Source: an uncultured Porphyromonadaceae bacterium | GTDB taxonomy: Bacteria; Bacteroidota; Bacteroidia; Bacteroidales; Muribaculaceae | Assembly: GCA_900555165.1 (NCBI GenBank) | Contig: USKE01000002.1 | Span: 1 to 24,094, forward strand | Length of the DNA stretch: 24,094 nt | Direction: 5' to 3' | Notes under the pieces: generated by a model | Told to the model about the DNA's origin: nothing | Databases searched by the model: none | The model's input: only the letters and a program-made list of their open reading frames with translations | Shown: in pieces, positions 7,290 to 15,475 of the stretch | Layout: every line of letters starts with the position of its first letter | Position numbering within the stretch: the first letter of the stretch is position 1 | Made by a program: the position numbers and the translations under genes

Positions 7290-9086
7290 TTATCTGTCTG
7301 TTATTGTTTTATTTACGAATTTTTTCTGGGAACTGAACGGCATGTCGTCGACCGGTTCTCTTTCGTCCTGGAGAAAGTTTATGCGCGCGAAACGGTTGAG
7401 ATAGTCGATGTCGGGTTGCCTGAACTGAATGTCGCGCCATGGAATTACTTCATTCCGGTCTGTCAGATATATGGGCACGGGTTCCGTGTATGTGGGGGAA
7501 ACGAGCGACTGGTCTTCGCGATAATACGGGGTCTGTATAGAGGCCAGTTCGACTATCGTATTGAACAGAGATTTCTGAGTCGAGACGAATTTCTGCGCAT
7601 TTGATTTGAGGTTTGCCTCTGCGTGTGGACTTACGGCTGTCAGAGAGTCTGAAAGCCAGCATAACGCGCCCACATGGAGCTGTCGCGCGGTCGGGACAGG
7701 CGATGCATGCAGGAAAAGATGTCTTTTATCATCGAATATATCCTCGCCGTGATCTGACGCATATATGATGGATGCCCTGCAGTTTTCGGCGCGCAGCATG
7801 TCTATCAGGTTTGAGAGCATGAGGTCGGTGTGGCGAATGGAATTGTCGTAGGCATTTATGATGCGGCTGCGGAAAGCCGCATCGGCATCGGGTATGTCAT
7901 CAGGCATGAAATATGCTTGTTCGCGGTCATACCGGTCGCTGTATAGGAAATGTGAGCCGTAGGTATGAAGTATGATGAACTGTTTTGTGTTGTGCTTGTC
8001 AAGTTCGGCCTTTACAAGAGGGAGCAGTTCGGTGTCGAGAGCGGCTTTCCCCGGGGCATTCCCGCTGATATAGTGTGTCACGTCGGCCTCGTCGCCGAAA
8101 AACTGTGTATATGACCGATTGGGGGTCTGGTTTGAGAAGAATGCTGTTTTGTATCCGGCTTCCTTGAATGCGGTGATCATGCTTTTATAGCAGTAGATCG
8201 AATCGAATGCCTGGGCGCTTGCCGCGCTTATGAGCAACGGCACGCTTTTGTGTGTGGTGTTGGATTCGGAAAATGCTCTCGGAAAATAGGTAAGACCTGG
8301 CTGCCGACACACTATGGGTTTTGCTTCCCTTCCTTCCCCTCCGAGCTGCCAGTTCTCGCCGCGCGATGTCTCGCCGACGACCACCACATATATCTCGCGG
8401 CGGTCCGCAGGAGCCATTGATTTCGCGCTGTATGTGAAGTTGCGCGATGTCTCACCGTATTCCGCATACTGCCGGGTGCGAAGGCGGGCTTCAAGCAGAT
8501 TATCACACACATTGACCGGGAATGTGGTAAGTGCGAAATCATAAGCAGGGTCAACAATGCTGATGATCGCGCTCACTGCCAGCCCGATGCCAAATGCCGC
8601 CAGCCCCATGACTCGCAGGAGCCTGCGGAATCCGGTATCAAGTCTCAGGTGCTTTGCCATGCCGACGGCTCCCCATACCAGCGCCGTGACATAAAGCAGA
8701 CCCACCAGACAGAGTGCGCCGACGAGGTTACGCAGAAGGATTGTCGCTTCTGAGAAACTGGTCGTGAACACGTTCAGAAACATATCCACGGCAATAAGTC
8801 CGCGCCCATAAAGATTCAGGAGTACAATCTGGAATGCCGCTAAGATCATGAACGGCAACATAAACCATGCCGTCAGCCCCACACGTTTTATGAGACTTGT
8901 CAATATCATGTATGTGCCGCCCGCCATAAGAAATCCGGCGATGCTGTCAGGCCAACTCCATCCCTCGGTAAAAGGGAGCACGGCGTTTGGTATGAGCAGG
9001 GTTGTTATGATCCAGATGGCCAGCATACGGCCGTCGGAGAAAAATTTCTTGATTAATGAACCTGTTCTTTTTAATAATCCGTCCAT
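7290..9086 (-). CDS. Phosphoethanolamine transferase, EptA-like (sulfatase fold, membrane-anchored)
   Basis: This is an inner-membrane enzyme that would transfer phosphoethanolamine from phosphatidylethanolamine to lipid A or another envelope glycolipid. The 598-residue protein has five hydrophobic segments in the first ~180 residues, then a periplasmic alkaline-phosphatase/sulfatase domain. VVVVGETSRGENW carries the nucleophilic Thr at about residue 240. SNTTHKSVPLLIS matches the conserved substrate-site segment, and YASDHGED with a downstream FLHASP supplies metal ligands. The domain order and length match EptA/MCR-type enzymes. It starts 12 bp after the Omp85-type gene and is probably cotranscribed with it. 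Its stop codon lies in a perfect 14-bp AT-rich palindrome (7281-7294). An LtaS-like glycerophosphate transferase is less likely given the GETSR motif. The acceptor is inferred. Confidence 0.9.
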   Translation of the reverse strand: MDGLLKRTGSLIKKFFSDGRMLAIWIITTLLIPNAVLPFTEGWSWPDSIAGFLMAGGTYMILTSLIKRVGLTAWFMLPFMILAAFQIVLLNLYGRGLIAVDMFLNVFTTSFSEATILLRNLVGALCLVGLLYVTALVWGAVGMAKHLRLDTGFRRLLRVMGLAAFGIGLAVSAIISIVDPAYDFALTTFPVNVCDNLLEARLRTRQYAEYGETSRNFTYSAKSMAPADRREIYVVVVGETSRGENWQLGGEGREAKPIVCRQPGLTYFPRAFSESNTTHKSVPLLISAASAQAFDSIYCYKSMITAFKEAGYKTAFFSNQTPNRSYTQFFGDEADVTHYISGNAPGKAALDTELLPLVKAELDKHNTKQFIILHTYGSHFLYSDRYDREQAYFMPDDIPDADAAFRSRIINAYDNSIRHTDLMLSNLIDMLRAENCRASIIYASDHGEDIFDDKRHLFLHASPVPTARQLHVGALCWLSDSLTAVSPHAEANLKSNAQKFVSTQKSLFNTIVELASIQTPYYREDQSLVSPTYTEPVPIYLTDRNEVIPWRDIQFRQPDIDYLNRFARINFLQDEREPVDDMPFSSQKKFVNKTITDR

Positions 9087-9098
9087 TGCTCTGTCATT

Positions 9099-10325
9099 TT
9101 AAAATGATTCATTCAACCCGAGTGTAAACTCGAACGAGCGTTTGCCGAATCCGACGTCGGCACGCACATTCACCCGTTTCTTGAATTCCCACCGGTATCC
9201 AATGCCGTAGCTTGGCAATAACGTGTGCCAGTTGATCTGCGACATCCGGGAAAATACCGATCCAACGCCGCCCCATACCACTATGGAGTTACGACGGTAT
9301 ACGTGCTGGCGTATCTCGGCCACAAAATCGATTTCCCCTTTGTCGCGGTACCTGTCGGTATAGTATCCACGCATGGCGTCTGTGGCGTTGAGCGAAGGGA
9401 GGAGCACCCAGGGGGTGTGTTCCGTGGATCCGGCTCCGTGAATCTGGAACGCGCACACGCCCGACTGCCAGAAACGGTGATACCAGGCCGCGGTGAGTTC
9501 GGTCACCGAAAACAGATTCCTGTTGCCGAACATCGGGGGGTAAAACAGCTGCCGTATGCCCACGTTCACGCCGGTAGTGGCGTTGGTGGGGAAATCGCGC
9601 GTGTCTATAGAGAACATGAATCCCGCGCCGTAGTTGAGCGAGCGCAGTTTCAGTCCGTCCCAAAGTTCGGGTTTCTGCATTTTTGTGGCCTTGGCATAAT
9701 AGAAATCGAGTACCGGGCCTATGTATATGTTATGTGGCAGATGCCACTGGAATTCAGCGAGCACGCCTGATTCAAGCAGGGTGTAGTCAGACTCGTTGGC
9801 CTTGTTCGCGCCGTTGGCATATCCGATGCCCCAGTATTTTGAGGGGAGATGGCAGAAATTGGCGTCGTAGACTATGCGGAACTTATCGTTTCTGAACACA
9901 TGGCGCCCTCTGATGCCGACGCGGTACATCCCCTTGATAGACCCCTGTGCGTAGACAGACATTTCTGACTGGGGGGTGGTTTCCTTCGGGCCGCCATGAT
10001 AAAGGCCGGCCGCTATCACCGCCACATTCAGGCTTGTCGATGACGAATAGCTGGGTCCCCCGAGGAACGAGAAATCTACCTTGCGGTCAGGATGCTCCTT
10101 GTTCGTATCGTCAAGGTATTCGATGATTCTGTCAATCAACGACCTTTTGCGATGTATCACATACAGCGTGTCGGGCGTTTCCGTGACGACGGCAAGCGAG
10201 TCGGCTGTATTTTCGGCCGATAGCAGGCTTGTCTGTGCCGATGCTCCCGCAGTAGCGAAGGCTAAGCCCAGGAGACATAAGATGATGTGGCGCATTATGG
10301 TCATGAGTGCCCTGTGTAGGTTCAT
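9099..10325 (-). CDS. Omp85/BamA-like outer-membrane barrel protein lacking POTRA domains
   Basis: This outer-membrane beta-barrel of the surface-antigen D15/Omp85 superfamily has 408 residues. A hydrophobic signal peptide (ILCLLGLAFATAGASA) is followed by only about 60 residues of linker containing DTLYVIHRKRSLIDRIIEYL. The barrel then begins at DFSFLGGPSYSSS. The loop motif MRGYYTDRYRD is the Omp85 L6 (V/I)RGF-type signature, and the protein ends in a Phe (FTLGLNESF). There is no room for a POTRA repeat. Its role is unknown; POTRA-less Omp85 proteins are a recognised but poorly characterised group. It is upstream of, and 12 bp from, the EptA-like gene. The start could also be the in-frame ATG at 10304 or 10295, since the predicted promoter leaves a leader of only about 8 nt before 10325. 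Confidence 0.85.
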   Translation of the reverse strand: MNLHRALMTIMRHIILCLLGLAFATAGASAQTSLLSAENTADSLAVVTETPDTLYVIHRKRSLIDRIIEYLDDTNKEHPDRKVDFSFLGGPSYSSSTSLNVAVIAAGLYHGGPKETTPQSEMSVYAQGSIKGMYRVGIRGRHVFRNDKFRIVYDANFCHLPSKYWGIGYANGANKANESDYTLLESGVLAEFQWHLPHNIYIGPVLDFYYAKATKMQKPELWDGLKLRSLNYGAGFMFSIDTRDFPTNATTGVNVGIRQLFYPPMFGNRNLFSVTELTAAWYHRFWQSGVCAFQIHGAGSTEHTPWVLLPSLNATDAMRGYYTDRYRDKGEIDFVAEIRQHVYRRNSIVVWGGVGSVFSRMSQINWHTLLPSYGIGYRWEFKKRVNVRADVGFGKRSFEFTLGLNESF

Positions 10326-10338
10326 TACAAAATCTCGG

Positions 10339-10346
10339 CAAAGTTA
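10339..10346 (-). promoter_or_regulatory. -7 box of the Omp85-eptA operon
   Basis: The minus strand reads TAACTTTGCC, a full TAnnTTTG match just ahead of the Omp85-type gene. There is no clear TTTG at the -33 position. The box lies where the -33 element of the opposite menD promoter should be, so the two promoters are interleaved. Confidence 0.65.
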
Positions 10347-10368
10347 GCTAAAAATGCCGAAAACTCAC

Positions 10369-10376
10369 TAACTTTG
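10369..10376 (+). promoter_or_regulatory. -7 box of the menDBCE operon
   Basis: TAACTTTG on the plus strand matches TAnnTTTG and precedes the menD ATG by 38 bp. No good -33 box is seen; the corresponding position falls on the divergent -7 box at 10339-10346. The two 8-bp boxes are identical in sequence and inverted, with 22 bp between them. Confidence 0.65.
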
Positions 10377-10414
10377 TAGTGACGAAGAGCAATTCCGAAT
10401 AACATTGTCAACCT

Positions 10415-12097
10415 ATGCGCCAACCGGTAAAATATAATTGCAGACTTGTGGCACAGGCACTTGTGGCATATGGCGTGCGGCATGTGGTCGTGTCGCCGGG
10501 GAGCCGCAACGCTCCGCTGGTGATGGCCGTGACGCGAGCCGGCGCATTGAAACCGGTGTCGGTGATTGACGAGCGGTCGGCCGCTTTCGTGGCGCTCGGT
10601 CTCGCGGGGGTGACAGGCGCGCCTGTGGCGATGGTATGCACCTCAGGCTCGGCAATGCTGAATTATTCCCCGGCATTGGCCGAGGCGTATTACCGCAAAC
10701 TTCCACTGATGGCTGTGACGGCCGATAGGCCTGGGGTGTGGATCGGGCAGGATGACAGCCAGACAATCCGGCAGCCCGGAGCGCTGGCAAATGTAGTAAT
10801 TGACCAGTGCTCTCTGCCGGTTCTGGGCGATACCGTCGAGCCTTCGGATGATAGCATGGCTCTTGCCAGACGTGATGCCGTAAGGACTTTGAACCGTGTA
10901 CTGACTGCGGCTGTAACCCATCGTCGGGGACCGGTTCATATAAATATTGAGATTGATGAGCCGCTTGGCCTTGAAACTTCGATAGATGAGAATATCCGTG
11001 AGTTTCAGAAAATCGACACGGTTTACCCTGACCCGAAAATATCAGTCGCCACGGCCCGCATGCTGGCCAATGAGCTTTCGGGGCGACGGGTACTTGTGTT
11101 CGGCGGTTTCCATGCCCCTGACGCCCGGCTGAGCGCCGCTCTGAACCGGCTTGCGGCTTTGCCGTCGGTTGTGGTAGTAGCCGAGGCGCTGGCAAATGTA
11201 CACGGCGCCGGAATCATGCAGTTTACCGACGGCATGATGAAACGGAGCCCCGAACGCCCCGATGTCCTGATAACATTCGGCGGTGCGCCGGTGTCGCGTA
11301 TATTCAAGGAATATGTGCGAATGGGTGATCTTGAGCACTGGCATGTCGGGGCCAATGACGCCATTATAGATATGTCGCTGAATCTGACGCGTCGCATCGA
11401 GATGCATGCCTCTGATTTCTTCAGCCGTTTCGCCGGGGCCATGTGCCACGGTACCCGTTGTGTGCGACCTGATTCGTTCAAACAGTCATGGCAGTCGGCG
11501 GCTGAAAATCACCGTAGTGATGTGGCCGGATATGACCGATGGCCCTGGTGTGGATTAAGCGCTATCGGAGCCCTGATCGATCTATTGCCGGACACAGCAA
11601 ATATCCAGCTTGGCAACGGACTGAGCGTGCGGCACGCCCAGGTGTTTGACCTGTGTCGGTTCCACCGTGTTGACTCAAACCGTGGCGTCAGCGGTATCGA
11701 CGGCTGCCTTTCGACGGCTGTCGGCGCTGCGCTTGTCTACAAGGCGGGGCCGACAGTGGCCGTCGTCGGTGATATGTCGGCTCTTTATGATATGGGTGCG
11801 CTTGCCACCGTGCGGTTGTGCGATAATCTTAAGATTGTGGTTGTCAATAACAACGGCGGCCAGATATTCCGCACAATCAAGGCTACGCGCGATATTCCCG
11901 AAATGGAGGAATTCCTTGCCTGCCGCGTTCCGGATTACCTCAGGTCGACTGCATCGGGATTCAACATACCTTATATGGCCGTCACAGACCGCGACACGTT
12001 GCAGAAAGCCCGCGAACTTCTCGACACCCCGGGCAACTGTATCATAGAGATATTCACAGGCGCCGGCACAGATGATTATGGCCGATGTGGCCTCTGA
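10415..12097 (+). CDS. menD: 2-succinyl-5-enolpyruvyl-6-hydroxy-3-cyclohexene-1-carboxylate synthase
   Basis: MenD is a thiamine-diphosphate enzyme that joins isochorismate and 2-oxoglutarate, the committed step of menaquinone synthesis. The 560-residue protein has the N-terminal [17 protein letters not shown] motif and [13 protein letters not shown] with the ThDP-activating Glu. The C-terminal ThDP/Mg site begins at [12 protein letters not shown] and ends at [22 protein letters not shown] is also typical. The length matches the family. It is the first gene of menDBCE, with menB 37 bp downstream. Expression is probably from the -7 box at 10369-10376. Isochorismate synthase (menF) is not in this window and must be encoded elsewhere if the pathway is complete. 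Confidence 0.97.
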   Translation: MRQPVKYNCRLVAQALVAYGVRHVVVSPGSRNAPLVMAVTRAGALKPVSVIDERSAAFVALGLAGVTGAPVAMVCTSGSAMLNYSPALAEAYYRKLPLMAVTADRPGVWIGQDDSQTIRQPGALANVVIDQCSLPVLGDTVEPSDDSMALARRDAVRTLNRVLTAAVTHRRGPVHINIEIDEPLGLETSIDENIREFQKIDTVYPDPKISVATARMLANELSGRRVLVFGGFHAPDARLSAALNRLAALPSVVVVAEALANVHGAGIMQFTDGMMKRSPERPDVLITFGGAPVSRIFKEYVRMGDLEHWHVGANDAIIDMSLNLTRRIEMHASDFFSRFAGAMCHGTRCVRPDSFKQSWQSAAENHRSDVAGYDRWPWCGLSAIGALIDLLPDTANIQLGNGLSVRHAQVFDLCRFHRVDSNRGVSGIDGCLSTAVGAALVYKAGPTVAVVGDMSALYDMGALATVRLCDNLKIVVVNNNGGQIFRTIKATRDIPEMEEFLACRVPDYLRSTASGFNIPYMAVTDRDTLQKARELLDTPGNCIIEIFTGAGTDDYGRCGL

Positions 12098-12134
12098 CTT
12101 AGAAATTGTAAAAACAACATCACATATACAATAT

Positions 12135-12956
12135 ATGCAACGCAACTGGGAAACCATCAAGGAATATGAGGATATCCTTTTCCAGAGATACAAGGGTATC
12201 GCCAAGATAACGATAAACCGCCCCAAGGTCTACAATGCCTTCCGGCCCAAGACCAATGCCGAGATGCTTGACGCCATGCAGATATGCCGCTCGAATCCCG
12301 AAATCGGAGTGGTGGTGCTGACCGGCGCGGGCGACAAGGCGTTCTGCTCGGGTGGCGACCAGAATTACAAAGGGCAGGGGGGCTACATCGATGCCGACGG
12401 CACCCCGCGCCTGAATGTGCTCGAACTGCACCGCGCCATCCGGTCGATACCCAAACCGGTTATCGCCATGGTGAACGGTTATTCAATCGGCGGAGGCAAT
12501 GTGCTCAACGTGGTGTGTGACCTTTCCATCGCCTCGGAAAACGCACGTTTCGGCCAGACAGGCCCTAAGGTGGGCAGTTTCGATGCCGGGTTCGGCTCAT
12601 CGTACCTTGCCCGCTGTGTGGGGCAGAAAAAGGCTCGCGAAATTTGGTTTCTCTGCCGCCAGTACACCGCTCAGGAGGCGCTTGAAATGGGCATGATAAA
12701 CGCTGTCGTGCCGTTCGACCAGCTTGAGGACACTGTCGTGGAGTGGTGTGAGACGATACTGAAACGCTCGCCCATGGCCATCCGCATGATCAAGCGTGCT
12801 CTGAATGCCGAACTCGACGGGCAGGCCGGTTTAATGGAGTTTGCCGGCGACGCTACTCTTCTCTACTACCTTATGCCTGAGGCACAGGAGGGCAAGAACG
12901 CTTTCCTTGAGAAACGTGACCCCGATTTCGAACAGTTCGGCAAGTTCCCGGGCTGA
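12135..12956 (+). CDS. menB: 1,4-dihydroxy-2-naphthoyl-CoA synthase
   Basis: MenB is a crotonase-fold enzyme that cyclises o-succinylbenzoyl-CoA to dihydroxynaphthoyl-CoA. The start chosen gives [17 protein letters not shown], the usual MenB N-terminus, and 273 residues. A longer version starting at 12072 would overlap menD and adds unrelated residues. Seen motifs: [24 protein letters not shown] (oxyanion-hole region), [20 protein letters not shown], and [21 protein letters not shown] with the catalytic Asp/Tyr region. It lies between menD and menC in the same operon. Every expected motif is intact. Confidence 0.97.
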   Translation: MQRNWETIKEYEDILFQRYKGIAKITINRPKVYNAFRPKTNAEMLDAMQICRSNPEIGVVVLTGAGDKAFCSGGDQNYKGQGGYIDADGTPRLNVLELHRAIRSIPKPVIAMVNGYSIGGGNVLNVVCDLSIASENARFGQTGPKVGSFDAGFGSSYLARCVGQKKAREIWFLCRQYTAQEALEMGMINAVVPFDQLEDTVVEWCETILKRSPMAIRMIKRALNAELDGQAGLMEFAGDATLLYYLMPEAQEGKNAFLEKRDPDFEQFGKFPG

Positions 12957-12976
12957 TAAGTAACTATTCAACAGAC

Positions 12977-14038
12977 GTGTTAAAGGCTCAATGGGCACCT
13001 TACACCCTGCGGTTTCTTGAAACGGCGGTGACGTCGCGTCAGCGGATGCAGGTGAAGGATACATTTTTTGTGCGTGTGTGGGACGACTCCGCCCCCGAGG
13101 TTTACGGGGTGGGGGAAATACCCTTGTTCCGCGGACTCAGTGCCGAGGATACTCCCGGTTTCGATGAGTTTCTGACCCGGACATGCAGGGAAATCGGCAA
13201 TGCAGTGTCGGTTGCCGATGTGCGTTTGCCCGAAGTGTCGTCGATACGGTTCGGTTTCGAGATGGCGCTCCGTGATCTCGCTGCCGGAGGGTGTCGACTT
13301 TATTTCGACACACCATGGGCGCACGGCAGATCACGCCAACAGATAAACGGACTGGTCTGGATGGGCGACCGCGACACCATGGCCGGGCGCATACGTCAGA
13401 AACTCGATGCCGGTTTCCATTGCGTGAAACTGAAAATCGGGGGCATTGATTTCGCCCAGGAACTTGATCTGCTCAGACTAATCCGCCGGGAATACGGCCC
13501 AGAAGATATTGAACTGCGCCTTGACGCAAACGGCTCGTTCACACCGGGAAACGCCGTGGAAAAGCTCAAGCGGCTGTCGGAATACCATATACATTCGCTC
13601 GAACAGCCGATAAGAGCCGGAAATCCGGAGGAGATGGCCCGCATCTGTCGGGAATCACCGATAGACATCGCACTTGATGAAGAACTGATCGGGTTCCGTA
13701 GCGCTGATGAAAAGCGGCGGTTGCTTGCCGCTGTGATGCCACGCTATATAATTCTGAAACCGGCATTGTGCGGCGGTTTCGCGCAGGCTGACGAGTGGAT
13801 TTCTACAGCCCGAGAATTCAATATCGGGTGGTGGGCCACCTCGGCGCTTGAGTCGAATGTGGGCCTGGATGCCATTGGCCAGTGGGTGTCGCGTTACGGG
13901 CCTGACATGCCGCAGGGTCTCGGAACCGGACAGCTGTATGCCAACAATATCCCCACGCCGGTGTATCTTGACGGCCAGTATATCTGCCGCGAGGGAACCC
14001 ATGATTACAGAATCCCGGAAATGGTATGGAACAGCTGA
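12977..14038 (+). CDS. menC: o-Succinylbenzoate synthase
   Basis: MenC is an enolase-superfamily dehydratase that forms o-succinylbenzoate from the MenD/MenH product. The 353-residue protein starts at a GTG 20 bp after menB. It carries the catalytic VKLKIGG (the KxK pair near residues 151/153), the metal ligands in LRLDANGSF (about 182), SLEQPI (about 208) and ALDEEL (about 233), and the second catalytic Lys in IILKPALCGG (about 258). Its 3' end overlaps menE by 13 bp, which suggests translational coupling. No better ATG exists near the GTG without losing the conserved TLRF N-terminal strand. Related dipeptide epimerases share the fold, but the men context decides the call. Confidence 0.95.
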   Translation: MLKAQWAPYTLRFLETAVTSRQRMQVKDTFFVRVWDDSAPEVYGVGEIPLFRGLSAEDTPGFDEFLTRTCREIGNAVSVADVRLPEVSSIRFGFEMALRDLAAGGCRLYFDTPWAHGRSRQQINGLVWMGDRDTMAGRIRQKLDAGFHCVKLKIGGIDFAQELDLLRLIRREYGPEDIELRLDANGSFTPGNAVEKLKRLSEYHIHSLEQPIRAGNPEEMARICRESPIDIALDEELIGFRSADEKRRLLAAVMPRYIILKPALCGGFAQADEWISTAREFNIGWWATSALESNVGLDAIGQWVSRYGPDMPQGLGTGQLYANNIPTPVYLDGQYICREGTHDYRIPEMVWNS

Positions 14039-15061
14039 TTCTGACGCCTGAGGGTGAGCGGTTTATGGAAGAGTGGGGGAGCGGTTGCCCCCATGTGGTG
14101 GCGCATACGTCAGGCTCGACCGGTACACCCAAAGAAATCAGATTGCCGAAATCAGACATGATACATTCGGCGCGCGCCACCAACCGGGCGTTCGGTATCA
14201 ATGCCGACTCGTTGCTTGTCTGTCCGCTTTCAGCATCATATATTGCCGGTAAGATGATGATTGTCAGGGCTATCGAGGCCGGTTGCCGGCTGGTGATGGA
14301 AAAGCCGTCGAACCATCCGCTGTCTGACGATTACGGGGAGATAGACCTGTTGCCCATAGTCCCGGCGCAGATTCCCGGACTGCTTGACAGCAAATATGTT
14401 CAGCACGTCAGAAACGTCATCATCGGTGGGGCGCCAATTTCCGCGCGACAGGAACAGCTAATCTGCGATACCGCGCCGTTCCGAGCTTTCGCCACATACG
14501 GTATGACCGAAACTTGCTCGCACGTGGCAGTGCGTCGGTACGCCGGAATTTACCGCAATGCCCGGTGTGTCATTCAACGTTGACGCCCGCGGCTGTCTGG
14601 CAATCCATTCTGACGGAGGATACAGTTTCGGCCGTCTGCAGACCAACGACGTTGTCGATTTGCAGGACACGCACACATTTATATGGCGTGGGCGCGCTGA
14701 CAACGTGGTGATTTCCGGAGGCCTCAAACTTTTCCCCGAAGAGATTGAGGAAACTGTCTCTGCTGCCATCTCGTTGCCGCCATTCTTTATTGCAGGGCGC
14801 CCATCCGACAAATGGGGTCAGGAACTGGTGATGGTAATAGAGCGCCCCGATTCTGCATCCAATTCTAACGATTTCCCGAAAGCAATCGCATCCAAAGACA
14901 TCCGGAAAAACCCCGGTACTGTTTTTGAAAATCTCACGTCCGAATCATTGATGGCTATTCTCCGGAAGATTCTGCCATCCGTAAAACGTCCGAAAGAGAT
15001 TATCTTTGTCTCACAAATCCCACGTACATCCTCCGGCAAACTGATCCGCCGCCTGTCGTGA
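14026..15061 (+). pseudogene. menE: o-Succinylbenzoate-CoA ligase, split by a frameshift near 14536
   Basis: MenE is an ANL-superfamily adenylating enzyme that makes o-succinylbenzoyl-CoA. The first part (14026-14583, frame 1) has the P-loop AHTSGSTGTPKEIRL and ATYGMTETCSHVAVR, then runs into unrelated residues and a stop. The continuation is in the next frame from about 14537 (GTPEFTAMPGVSFNV) to 15061. It holds LQTNDVVDL, the hinge RADNVVISGG, EEIEE and the C-terminal catalytic Lys in SSGKLIRR. Removing one base (or adding two) around 14533-14540 restores a single protein of about 345 residues, the short form usual in Bacteroidota. Nothing else is damaged. The cause may be a recent mutation or an assembly error. 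No slippery run is visible, so programmed shifting seems unlikely. It is the last gene of the men operon. Confidence 0.88.
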
Positions 15062-15130
15062 GGTTTGTGCAGTCATACTACTGAGGTTTTAGCAGAAATC
15101 CTCAAGACTGCCTCTTATTTCTAAAGACCT

Positions 15131-15168
15131 GCCAGGGCTTGTCACTACCGACGAGTCCCCTGGCTTTT
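15131..15168 (+). terminator. Terminator of the menDBCE operon
   Basis: GCCAGGG (15131-15137) pairs with CCCTGGC (15158-15164). The stem is extended inside by CTTGTC (15138-15143) with GACGAG (15150-15155), including one G-U pair and a 2-nt bulge. TTTTGTT follows directly. It lies 69 bp after the menE stop. Confidence 0.7.
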
Positions 15169-15300
15169 GTTACAGAATCATGATTATGTAAAATTATATA
15201 AGTAAAACCTGGAGATGCAAATGATTCTTGGGTGGGTAATGAATTCTGCCTCCCCTCTAAAAAAAGCAATGGGTATTCCAAAAATTGTATCGTTATCATT

Positions 15301-15376
15301 GTAGGGACATCGCTTTGCGATGTTAGAATAGCATTTGAGTTCAAGCGTCTGCAACATCGCAAAGCGATGTCCCTAC
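15301..15376. repeat. REP-like inverted pair (BIME-like), copy 2
   Basis: The unit at 15301-15323 is identical to the unit at 1686-1708 (GTAGGG head, ACATCGC-TTT-GCGATGT hairpin). Its exact reverse complement lies at 15354-15376. The 30-bp spacer is unrelated to the spacer of copy 1. It sits in a convergent intergenic region between two terminators. Confidence 0.88.
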
Positions 15377-15420
15377 GATATTTTGGAGGTTTCTGGGGAC
15401 AACAGTAATATTCAATATAA

Positions 15421-15459
15421 AAACCGAAAACGCGATTTAAGCACGTTTTCGGTTTTTTT
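15421..15459. terminator. Bidirectional rho-independent terminator, mainly for yihY-ridA
   Basis: A perfect 12-bp stem, AAACCGAAAACG (15421-15432) with its complement (15444-15455), encloses an 11-nt loop. On the plus strand the hairpin runs into a T-tract ending at 15459. On the minus strand it is followed by TTATATT, giving a usable U-rich tail. It lies about 20 bp beyond the ridA stop. Confidence 0.85.
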
Positions 15460-15475
15460 GTTGATTTAATCAGTT

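Larger units (their letters stand above)
15062..15475. other. Intergenic region between menE and ridA
   Basis: These 414 bp lie between convergent genes and hold no credible ORF. In order they contain a terminator hairpin for the men operon (15131-15168), about 130 bp of featureless AT-rich sequence, the second REP-like inverted pair (15301-15376), and a bidirectional terminator (15421-15459). Confidence 0.8.

Noticed and set aside
14558..15061. Separate small gene for the MenE C-terminal half
   Set aside because: It lacks an adenylation site of its own and continues the MenE alignment exactly from the point where the first frame is lost; one frameshifted gene is the simpler reading.
15301..15376. 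Possible CRISPR or tandem repeat
   Set aside because: There are only two units, in inverted rather than direct orientation, each a self-contained hairpin, and no cas genes are present.
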